A stretch of DNA of 5,170 nt, taken from positions 1-5,170 of the forward strand of contig JAGCIC010000192.1 in assembly GCA_017648805.1 (NCBI GenBank). Direction: 5' to 3'. Shown here piece by piece: positions 1 through 5,170 of the stretch. The notes under the pieces are model-generated. The model saw only the letters and a program-made list of their open reading frames with translations. It searched no databases and was not told where the DNA came from. Within the stretch, counting starts at the first letter, position 1. Every line of letters starts with the position of its first letter. The stretch comes from Clostridia bacterium. GTDB lineage: Bacteria; Bacillota_A; Clostridia; Christensenellales; Aristaeellaceae. A program made the translations under genes and the position numbers.

Positions 1-978
1 GCCGTCCGCGTCCTGGCCTATGCCGGTGCGGGCGGAGTAGGGGCGGCTGATGTGGTTCTGCACTATCTCCTGCCTCTCCCCGTCCTTTATCAGCGCCGCC
101 TGGAACGCCAGCGCATCTCTTAAGTGCAGCGCCTCCAGTTCGTCGTCCTTGTAGCGCCCCACGTGCAGCTTGTCGTCGTAATCGAAGCCCATCACCACGA
201 AGGCGTTCACGTTCCGCCACTCGTTCCTGCGCCTTAAGACGCCGTCCGTCACCACGTAGCCTTCGGGAATGCCGCCCTTGGTGCCGTCGCCGTCCAGGAA
301 CGCCCCGCCGTTTATGGTAGCCGCGCCCTGGAATTCGCTGTAGAATTTTTCCACCTGCCAGCCGCCGCTTTTGTCGCTGAACACCTTGATCGCTCCGGCC
401 TTGACCCTGGCGGGGTCGTCCACCGTGAGCACATAGCCCCGGTAGGTCATTCCGCTTATGGCGGTGATATGCATGCCTTCGTCCAGCGTTTGGTTGTATT
501 CTTCCGCTTTCTGCTGTTCCACGTCGCAGGGCAGATTGTAGAAGTCGTACAAAAACCAGTTCTGCTTGCCCTGGAAGGTGTGGTACTTTATGGTCACGTG
601 ATAGCGCAGATAATAGCGTGCCTTGTAGTTCCAGGCCACCCACTGGATGTCGTTGTTGCAGTAAAAGTCGCAGTCTATGGTGTCGTCGCCGGTCTTTACA
701 TAATTGGTGGTGTACACATCGTTCAGCTCGTTTTTCTTTATGCCGCTGCAGAAGCCCCAGTCGTAAGTCTTGAGCGTGAGCCAGGCGGGCGAGTCCATGA
801 TGATATAGTTGGTTATGGTCTGTATGTAATACTGGTTCACGGCGTAAAACGTCATCGCCCTCATGACGCGTATCACGTCCTGTTCGTAGGTCTGCCTTAA
901 ATCCTCTTCCCCGGCCGAGCCGCAAAAAGCGCCCAAAGCAAGGAGCAGAGCCAGTACAAACGCTAAAACCTTCTTCAT
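1..978 (-). CDS. Secreted phosphodiester glycosidase (NAGPA-domain) family protein, 3' end cut by window edge
   Basis: The reading frame is open for 326 codons from an ATG at 978 to the window edge, so the C-terminus is missing. The start is supported by a GGAGGG ribosome binding site nine bases upstream and by a typical signal peptide: Lys2-Lys3, then a hydrophobic core to about residue 18, with likely cleavage near residues 21-23. Cys19 is not in a good lipobox (GAFC), so a lipoprotein is less likely. From about residue 165 the protein resembles the NAGPA/phosphodiester glycosidase fold: INGG at 222-225, an Asp/Gly-rich turn (FLDGDGT) after it, VGRY with a DDELEAL stretch near 273-284, RDALAFQAALIKDGE at 287-301, and ARTGIGQDADG at 316-326. 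Family members hydrolyse glycosyl phosphodiesters or act on cell-surface glycans; the bacterial substrates are mostly unknown. Residues 30-165 are an aromatic-rich extension that I do not recognise, with four cysteines (77, 103, 107, 151). It is transcribed away from the ligase-ior operon, and no functional link to that operon is visible. Confidence 0.85.
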   Translation of the reverse strand, partial: MKKVLAFVLALLLALGAFCGSAGEEDLRQTYEQDVIRVMRAMTFYAVNQYYIQTITNYIIMDSPAWLTLKTYDWGFCSGIKKNELNDVYTTNYVKTGDDTIDCDFYCNNDIQWVAWNYKARYYLRYHVTIKYHTFQGKQNWFLYDFYNLPCDVEQQKAEEYNQTLDEGMHITAISGMTYRGYVLTVDDPARVKAGAIKVFSDKSGGWQVEKFYSEFQGAATINGGAFLDGDGTKGGIPEGYVVTDGVLRRRNEWRNVNAFVVMGFDYDDKLHVGRYKDDELEALHLRDALAFQAALIKDGERQEIVQNHISRPYSARTGIGQDADG

Positions 979-987
979 TGCGTACAA

Positions 988-993
988 CCCTCC
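988..993 (-). promoter_or_regulatory. Ribosome binding site of the NAGPA-family gene
   Basis: Read on the minus strand this is GGAGGG, nine bases before the ATG at 978. It fixes the start codon directly ahead of the signal peptide. Confidence 0.85.
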
Positions 994-1007
994 AGTATAG
1001 TATGCCT

Positions 1008-1037
1008 ATTGTACAATGATTCCGCGGCGCCTGTCAA
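1008..1037 (-). promoter_or_regulatory. Sigma-A-like promoter for the minus-strand secreted protein gene
   Basis: On the minus strand a perfect -35 hexamer TTGACA (1032-1037) is followed after 18 bases by TACAAT (1008-1013), one mismatch from the consensus -10. Transcription would start near 1001-1002, leaving a short leader of about 24 bases. A second -10-like TATACT lies slightly downstream but has no matching -35. Confidence 0.75.
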
Positions 1038-1069
1038 TCCTTACTTATTAAACAATTAACATATGTCTC

Positions 1070-1098
1070 TTGACTTTAGCAAAGCAAAGTGCTAAAAT
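1070..1098 (+). promoter_or_regulatory. Sigma-A-like promoter for the T-box / ligase / ior operon
   Basis: TTGACT (1070-1075) and TAAAAT (1093-1098) are each one mismatch from consensus and are separated by the ideal 17 bases. The predicted transcript starts near 1105, just before the first T-box helix, as expected for a T-box-controlled operon. The upstream flank, 1038-1069, is AT-rich and separates this promoter from the divergent one. A 6+6 base inverted repeat (TTTAGC and GCTAAA, 1075-1080 and 1091-1096) lies within the spacer and -10. Confidence 0.85.
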
Positions 1099-1284
1099 CT
1101 GTCTAAACGCGCGGAGGGGAAACAAGTAGCCTCCGCCCGGCACACTCAGAGAGGGGCCGTTCGGTGCAAGGCCCTTGGCCGGCGGAACGCGAATACATTC
1201 CCTTAGCGGCAGGCCGAAAGCTCAGGCAAGTAGGTCTCTCCGGGTCAGCCCGTTACAGCTTTCGAGGCTCCGCTATACGGAGCG

Positions 1285-1315
1285 AACTGAGGTGGTACCG
1301 CGCTAATACGCCCTC
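1285..1315 (+). promoter_or_regulatory. T-box sequence and antiterminator
   Basis: The conserved GGUGGUACCGCG core lies at 1291-1302. In the antiterminator, GAGG (1289-1292) pairs with CCUC (1312-1315), and GCG (1300-1302) pairs with CGC (1309-1311). This leaves UGGU (1293-1296) in the bulge, free to pair with the CCA end of an uncharged tRNA. The 3' part overlaps the first strand of the terminator, so the two folds exclude each other. Confidence 0.92.
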
Positions 1316-1336
1316 TCGCTGCTGCGAGGGGGTTTT
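1311..1336 (+). terminator. Intrinsic terminator of the T-box leader
   Basis: A nine-base stem (1311-1319 with 1324-1332, including one G-U pair) with a four-base loop UGCU is followed by four U residues at 1333-1336. It ends 34 bases before the ligase start codon. It forms when the antiterminator is not stabilised by uncharged tRNA. Confidence 0.93.
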
Positions 1337-1370
1337 GATATTCAAAGCTCACAACGAAAGGAACACACAA

Positions 1371-3005
1371 ATGCCTATTACCGACTTACTGCGACGCAAC
1401 GCTTCCCTCTACCCCAACGATACCGCGCTGGTGGAGCTGAACCCCGAGGTCACCGAGCTGCACCGCACCACCTGGAAGGAATACGAGCTGATAGAGCGCC
1501 CTCTGGGCCGCGCATTCAGGCGTGAGATCACCTGGAGCGTATTCAACGAAAAGGCCAACCGCTGCGCCAACCTGCTTTTGTCCAGGGGCATCGGCAAGGG
1601 CGACAAGGTGGCCATACTCATGATGAACGGCATCGAGTGGCTGCCCATATACTTCGGCGTGCTCAAGACCGGCGCGCTGGCGGTGCCGCTGAACTTCCGC
1701 TACACCGCGGAGGAGATCCGCTACTGCCTGGAGCTGAGCGACGCCGACGCGCTGTTCTTCGGCTACGAGTTCATAGGCCGCATAGAGGAGATCGCGGACC
1801 GCATACCCCGGGTCAAGCTGCTGTTCTACGTGGGCGACGGCTGCCCCGTGTTCGCGGAGAGCTACAGCAACCTGGTCTCCAACGAGTCCAGCCTGGATCC
1901 CATCATCCCTTTGACCGACGATGACTACGCCGCCATATACTTTTCCAGCGGCACCACCGGCTTCCCCAAGGCGATACTGCACAAGCACTGGAGCCTCTCC
2001 CACTCCGCCAAGGTGGAGCAGGCGCACCACGGCCAGACCAAGGACGACGTGTTCCTGTGCATCCCGCCTCTGTACCACACCGGCGCGAAAATGCACTGGT
2101 TCGGCTCGCTGATCTCCGGCGGCAAGGCGGTGCTGCTTACCGGCGCCAAGCCCAAGAACATACTTTCCGCCGCCTCCTCCGAGAAGTGCTCCATAGTGTG
2201 GCTGCTGGTGCCCTGGGCGCAGGACATACTGGACGCCATAGAGTCCGGCAAGGTAGACCTTAAAGACTACGACCTGAGCCACTGGAGGCTCATGCACATA
2301 GGCGCCCAGCCCGTGCCGCCCTCCCTGATCAAGCGCTGGAAGAGCGTGTTCCCCAACCACGATTACGACACCAACTACGGCCTGAGCGAGAGCATCGGCC
2401 CCGGCTGCGTGCATCTGGGCATAGAAAACATAAATAAGGTGGGCGCCATAGGCGTGCCCGGCTACGGCTGGGAAGTCAAGATAGTGGACGAGGAGCGCAA
2501 TGAAGTCACGCGCGGCGACGTGGGCGAACTGGCCGTCAAGGGTCCCGGCGTCATGACCTGCTACTACCACGACGAAGAAGCCACCAATGAAGTGCTCAAA
2601 GACGGCTGGCTGTTCACCGGCGACATGGCCATGCAGGACGAGGACGGCTTCTACTACCTGGTGGACAGGAAAAAGGACGTCATCATCACGGGCGGCGAGA
2701 ACCTGTATCCCGTGCAGATAGAGGACTTCCTAAGGGCGCACCCCGCCATAAAGGACGTGGCGGTCATAGGCCTGCCCGACGCCCGCCTGGGCGAGATCGC
2801 CGCCGCTATAATCGAGGTCAAGGAAGGCGACACGCTCACGGAAGAAGAAGTAAACGCCTTCTGCATGGAGAGGCCCCGCTACAAGCGCCCCCGCACGATC
2901 ATATTCGCGCCCGTGCCCAGGAACGCCACAGGCAAGATCGAAAAGCCCCGCTTAAGGCAGATCTACTGCGGCGAGAGCCTGGTAAAGACCCAGATAACCC
3001 ATTAG
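1371..3005 (+). CDS. AMP-forming acyl/aryl-CoA ligase (ANL superfamily), probable arylacetate-CoA ligase
   Basis: The 544-residue protein should activate a carboxylic acid with ATP to an acyl-adenylate and transfer it to CoA, in the cytosol. ANL motifs occur in order: P-loop A3 at Tyr190-Lys200 (YFSSGTTGFPK), A5 YGLSE at 336-340, A7 Asp418 in FTGD, A8 hinge DRKKD from 432 with GGEN at 441-444, and the C-terminal catalytic lysine Lys522 in NATGK. All core residues are present and the length is normal. It belongs to the long acyl-CoA synthetase type and does not look like the shorter PaaK phenylacetate-CoA ligases. An insertion at about residues 30-50 (TWKEYELIERPL...REITW) precedes the usual N-terminal motif. 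I chose the ATG at 1371 because GAAAGGA lies eight bases upstream and the terminator ends before it. The frame stays open upstream to a GTG at 1164, but that stretch is the T-box RNA. Its place ahead of iorAB suggests an arylacetate (4-hydroxyphenyl-, phenyl- or indoleacetate) as substrate. That is inference; a medium-chain or branched acid cannot be excluded. Confidence 0.93.
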   Translation: MPITDLLRRNASLYPNDTALVELNPEVTELHRTTWKEYELIERPLGRAFRREITWSVFNEKANRCANLLLSRGIGKGDKVAILMMNGIEWLPIYFGVLKTGALAVPLNFRYTAEEIRYCLELSDADALFFGYEFIGRIEEIADRIPRVKLLFYVGDGCPVFAESYSNLVSNESSLDPIIPLTDDDYAAIYFSSGTTGFPKAILHKHWSLSHSAKVEQAHHGQTKDDVFLCIPPLYHTGAKMHWFGSLISGGKAVLLTGAKPKNILSAASSEKCSIVWLLVPWAQDILDAIESGKVDLKDYDLSHWRLMHIGAQPVPPSLIKRWKSVFPNHDYDTNYGLSESIGPGCVHLGIENINKVGAIGVPGYGWEVKIVDEERNEVTRGDVGELAVKGPGVMTCYYHDEEATNEVLKDGWLFTGDMAMQDEDGFYYLVDRKKDVIITGGENLYPVQIEDFLRAHPAIKDVAVIGLPDARLGEIAAAIIEVKEGDTLTEEEVNAFCMERPRYKRPRTIIFAPVPRNATGKIEKPRLRQIYCGESLVKTQITH

Positions 3006-3032
3006 CCCATATTCCCTTTCTGCGAGGTACAT

Positions 3033-4769
3033 ATGAAGCAGCTGTTACTTGGCAACAAGGCCATTGCCCGGGGCCTTTGGGAGGCGGGCGTTAAGTACGT
3101 GTCCTCCTATCCGGGCACTCCCTCCACGGAGATCACCGAAGAGGTGGCGGAGTTTAACGAAGTGTACGCCGAGTGGGCGCCCAACGAGAAAGTGGCGCTG
3201 GAGAGCGCCATGGGCGCGTCCCTGGCGGGCGCGAGGGCGTTTACCGCCATGAAGCACGTGGGTCTGAACGTGGCCGCAGACCCCCTGTTCACCGCCGCGT
3301 ACACCGGCGTGAACGGCGGCCTGGTGGTGTGCGTTGCGGACGATCCCGCCATGCATTCCAGCCAGAACGAGCAGGACAGCCGCCACTACGCCCGGGCCGC
3401 CAAGCTGCCCATGCTGGAGCCTTCCGACTCCGCGGAGTGCCGGGACTTCACCTGCCTGGCCTATGAGATCAGCGAACGGTTCGACACTCCCGTGCTGCTC
3501 AGGACCTGCACGCGGGTCGCGCATTCCCAGAGCCTCGTGGAGCTTCGCGAGCGCGCCGAGCTGCCCCTTAAGGAATACAAAAAGGACCCGTCCAAGTACG
3601 TGATGAACCCCGGCTTCGCCTACAAGCGGCACTTCGTCGTGGAAGACCGGCTCAGCAGCCTTAAGGAGTATTCCGAAAACAGTCCCCTGAATTTTGAAGA
3701 GATCAACGACACAAAAGTGGGCTATGTGTGCTCCGGCACCTGCTACGAGTACATAAAGGAAGCCATACCCGGCGCCAGCGTGTTCAAGATCGGCATGAGC
3801 TTCCCCATGCCCCTGGAAAAGATCCGCGCCTTCGCCGCCAAAGTGGACAGGCTGATAGTGGTGGAGGAACTGGACGGCGTGTTCGAGACCGAGATCCGCG
3901 CCGCGGGCATCCGCGTGGACGGCGGCAAGGACATATTCGGCTGTATAGGCGAGCTGTCCCAAAGCAAGATCCGCGCCGCCCTGGGGCTGGAACTGCCCGA
4001 GAGCGCCCAGTTCGACCAACCCCTGCCCGCACGTCCCCCGGTGATGTGCGCGGGCTGCCCCCACAGGGGCGTGTTCTACGTGCTCAATAAGCTCAAGCTC
4101 ACCGTGACCGGCGACATCGGCTGCTACACCCTGGGCGCGTCCGCTCCCTTAAGCGCGGTGGACAGCGTGCTGTGCATGGGCGCCAGCATCGGCATGCTGC
4201 ACGGCTTCAACACCGTGCGCCCGGAGACCTCCGGCAAGACCGTGGCCGTGATAGGCGACTCCACCTTCCTGCACTCCGGCATCACCGCCCTGACCGACGT
4301 GGCCTACAACCAAAGCGTGTCCACGGTGCTGATACTTGACAACTCCATCACCGGCATGACCGGCCACCAGCAGAATCCCGCCACCGGCCTGACGCTCAAG
4401 CTCAAGGAAGTGCCTCCGGTAAGCCTGGAGAAAGTGTGCGAAGCGGTGGGCATCAAACGGGTCAGGAGCGTGGACGCAGGCAACCTTAAGGAGATCGAAG
4501 CGGCGCTCAAGGAAGAACTGGCCGCCGAAGAACCTTCCGTAATAATCTGCCGCAAGCCCTGCCAGCTGCTCAAGTACGTCAAGCCCAAGCCCGCCCTGAG
4601 CGTGGACGCGGACAAGTGCCGGGGCTGCAAGTCCTGTATGCGCATAGGCTGCCCGGCTGTCAGGTTCGCTTCCGGCAAGGCGGAGATAGACTCCGCCCAG
4701 TGCGTGGGCTGCGGCCTGTGCAGCCAGATGTGTGCTTTCGGAGCCATCGGGGAGGGTAAACATGAGTAA
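3033..4769 (+). CDS. iorA: Indolepyruvate (arylpyruvate):ferredoxin oxidoreductase, alpha subunit IorA
   Basis: IorA is the thiamine-diphosphate and iron-sulfur subunit of the cytosolic enzyme that interconverts an arylpyruvate plus CoA with arylacetyl-CoA, CO2 and reduced ferredoxin. The 578 residues match the usual family length of about 580-620. The N-terminal pyrimidine-binding domain carries SSYPGTPSTEI (24-34) and the glutamate-containing NEKVALESA stretch. The CAGCPHRG motif has Cys339 and Cys342. The TPP site shows GDIGCYTLG from 360, GDSTF at 408-412 and N437-SITG. The C-terminal ferredoxin domain has two [4Fe-4S] motifs, Cys529/532/535/540 (CX2CX2CX4CP) and Cys557/560/563/567. The second cluster ends in Cys-Ala instead of the common Cys-Pro. 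The start has a GAGG site five bases upstream. It lies 27 bases after the ligase with no terminator, and its end overlaps iorB by eight bases. Family members act on indolepyruvate, phenylpyruvate and 4-hydroxyphenylpyruvate. The tyrosine T-box points to the last, and to use in the reductive carboxylation direction. Confidence 0.97.
   Translation: MKQLLLGNKAIARGLWEAGVKYVSSYPGTPSTEITEEVAEFNEVYAEWAPNEKVALESAMGASLAGARAFTAMKHVGLNVAADPLFTAAYTGVNGGLVVCVADDPAMHSSQNEQDSRHYARAAKLPMLEPSDSAECRDFTCLAYEISERFDTPVLLRTCTRVAHSQSLVELRERAELPLKEYKKDPSKYVMNPGFAYKRHFVVEDRLSSLKEYSENSPLNFEEINDTKVGYVCSGTCYEYIKEAIPGASVFKIGMSFPMPLEKIRAFAAKVDRLIVVEELDGVFETEIRAAGIRVDGGKDIFGCIGELSQSKIRAALGLELPESAQFDQPLPARPPVMCAGCPHRGVFYVLNKLKLTVTGDIGCYTLGASAPLSAVDSVLCMGASIGMLHGFNTVRPETSGKTVAVIGDSTFLHSGITALTDVAYNQSVSTVLILDNSITGMTGHQQNPATGLTLKLKEVPPVSLEKVCEAVGIKRVRSVDAGNLKEIEAALKEELAAEEPSVIICRKPCQLLKYVKPKPALSVDADKCRGCKSCMRIGCPAVRFASGKAEIDSAQCVGCGLCSQMCAFGAIGEGKHE
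4749..4756 (+). promoter_or_regulatory. Ribosome binding site of iorB, inside the end of iorA
   Basis: GGGGAGGG lies five bases before the iorB ATG at 4762 and within the last codons of iorA. With the eight-base gene overlap it suggests translational coupling of the two subunits. Confidence 0.8.
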
Positions 4770-5170
4770 TTCGATAATGATAGTCGGCGTAGGCGGCCAG
4801 GGCACGCTTCTGGCCAGCCGCCTGATCGGCCACGTGCTGATTGAAAAAGGTTTCGACGTGAAACTCAGCGAGGTGCACGGCATGTCCCAGAGGGGCGGCA
4901 GCGTGGTCACCTACGTCAAGTACGGCGACAAGGTGTTTTCCCCCATAGTGGGCGAAGGCGAGGCGGACTTCATCCTCTCCTTCGAGGCCATAGAGGGCGC
5001 CAGGTACCTGAAGATGCTCAAAAAGGACGGCCTGCTCATCACCAACACGGCCGAGATCTATCCCATCACCGTGATCACCGGGCAGCAGGAATACCCCGCC
5101 GAACCCATAAGCGCCCTGAAACAGAAGTGTAAGGTGGCGGACGTGGACGCGCTGAAGCTCGCCCGCGCCA
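4762..5170 (+). CDS. iorB: Indolepyruvate (arylpyruvate):ferredoxin oxidoreductase, beta subunit IorB, 3' end cut by window edge
   Basis: About 136 codons are visible of a protein that is usually near 190-200 residues. It is the gamma-type domain (pyruvate ferredoxin/flavodoxin oxidoreductase family) that pairs with IorA to form the active enzyme and contributes to CoA binding. Visible family marks are a glycine-rich VGVGGQGTLLAS at residues 8-19 and the highly conserved SEVHGMSQRGGSV at 36-48, followed by a stretch typical of the family (ADFILSFEAIEGARYL). The ATG overlaps the iorA stop by eight bases and has a very strong ribosome binding site. Transcription comes from the T-box promoter through the ligase and iorA. 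Whether further genes follow, for example an aminotransferase, cannot be seen. Confidence 0.96.
   Translation, partial: MSNSIMIVGVGGQGTLLASRLIGHVLIEKGFDVKLSEVHGMSQRGGSVVTYVKYGDKVFSPIVGEGEADFILSFEAIEGARYLKMLKKDGLLITNTAEIYPITVITGQQEYPAEPISALKQKCKVADVDALKLARA

Larger units (their letters stand above)
1105..1336 (+). ncRNA. T-box riboswitch (tRNA-sensing leader), predicted tyrosine-specific
   Basis: The leader senses tRNA charging and controls read-through into the ligase-iorA-iorB operon. Stem I can be drawn in full. The basal helix pairs 1117-1121 with 1198-1202. The specifier loop has the AGUA motif at 1125-1128 on its 5' side and GAA-UAC-A at 1191-1197 on its 3' side. The middle helix pairs 1132-1137 with 1181-1186, and 1139-1141 with 1178-1180, with a bulged C. 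The AGAGAG bulge is at 1148-1153. The apical helix pairs 1154-1158 with 1170-1174 and carries the conserved GGUGCAAG loop. A stem II-like element is closed by a perfect 8-bp pairing (1215-1222 with 1257-1264) enclosing a CGGG/CCCG hairpin (1241-1252). Stem III pairs 1267-1272 with 1278-1283. The T-box sequence follows at 1285-1302, then the terminator. The specifier triplet UAC (1194-1196) encodes Tyr. The acceptor-pairing bulge UGGU (1293-1296) complements ACCA, as expected for tRNA-Tyr with discriminator A. T-box identity is near certain; Tyr specificity is strong but read by eye. Confidence 0.96.

Noticed and set aside
469..900. A 143-codon plus-strand open frame
   Set aside because: It lies opposite the signal-peptide-bearing NAGPA-family gene and is its shadow: hydrophobic, Val-rich, without motifs or a convincing start signal.
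919..936. Possible lipobox at Cys19 of the secreted protein
   Set aside because: The residues before the cysteine are Gly-Ala-Phe; Phe at -1 does not fit a lipobox, and a normal signal peptidase site a few residues later fits better.
1386..2570. A 394-codon open frame antisense to the ligase gene
   Set aside because: It is a shadow of the GC-rich codon use of the real gene: the translation is low-complexity Val/Ala/Gly/His-rich, has no recognisable domain, and conflicts with a fully conserved ANL protein on the other strand.
3045..4064. A 339-codon open frame antisense to iorA
   Set aside because: It has the same shadow composition, no family motif and no plausible ribosome binding site, while IorA on the plus strand has every expected motif.
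4149..4910. A 253-codon open frame antisense to the end of iorA and start of iorB
   Set aside because: It spans two well-supported genes on the opposite strand and shows no domain.
1105..5170. Reading the operon as purely catabolic (arylpyruvate to arylacetate with ATP gain)
   Set aside because: Chemically possible, because both enzymes are reversible, but a T-box induced by tyrosine shortage would turn on tyrosine loss when tyrosine is scarce. It is kept only as the less likely alternative.
1..5170. CRISPR arrays, insertion sequences, tRNA or rRNA genes
   Set aside because: I found no direct repeat array, transposase, terminal inverted repeats or tRNA-like cloverleaf; the structured RNA in the window is explained by the T-box.

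Overview
The window suggests a GC-rich Gram-positive anaerobe, most likely a member of the Clostridia. The evidence is a canonical T-box tRNA-sensing leader (a largely Firmicutes device), strong GGAGG-type ribosome binding sites, an oxygen-sensitive ferredoxin-dependent ketoacid oxidoreductase, and a secreted phosphodiester-glycosidase-like protein of a type common in Clostridia. Codon use is GC-rich but keeps many ATA (Ile) and AGG (Arg) codons in all four genes, so nothing points to recent transfer of one gene relative to the others.

Layout. From 978 down to base 1 on the minus strand runs the 5' part of a secreted protein with a NAGPA-type domain; it is cut by the window edge. Bases 979-1370 hold two divergent sigma-A-like promoters, then a complete T-box riboswitch with its intrinsic terminator. 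Downstream on the plus strand is a tight operon: an ANL-superfamily AMP-forming acyl/aryl-CoA ligase (1371-3005), iorA (3033-4769) and iorB (4762 to beyond the window end). IorA and IorB are the two subunits of indolepyruvate (arylpyruvate):ferredoxin oxidoreductase.

How it works together. The leader's specifier loop reads GAA-UAC-A, placing the tyrosine codon UAC in the canonical position, and its antiterminator bulge UGGU matches the ACCA end expected for tRNA-Tyr. The operon should therefore be switched on when tRNA-Tyr is uncharged, that is, under tyrosine starvation. Starvation-induced expression fits poorly with tyrosine breakdown. It fits better with salvage: the ligase activates an aryl acid such as 4-hydroxyphenylacetate to its CoA thioester, IorAB run in reverse carboxylates it reductively to 4-hydroxyphenylpyruvate, and a transaminase elsewhere makes tyrosine. 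The riboswitch and gene families are read directly from the sequence; the direction of flux and the exact substrate are inference. This regulated aryl-acid-to-tyrosine unit is the most interesting content of the window.
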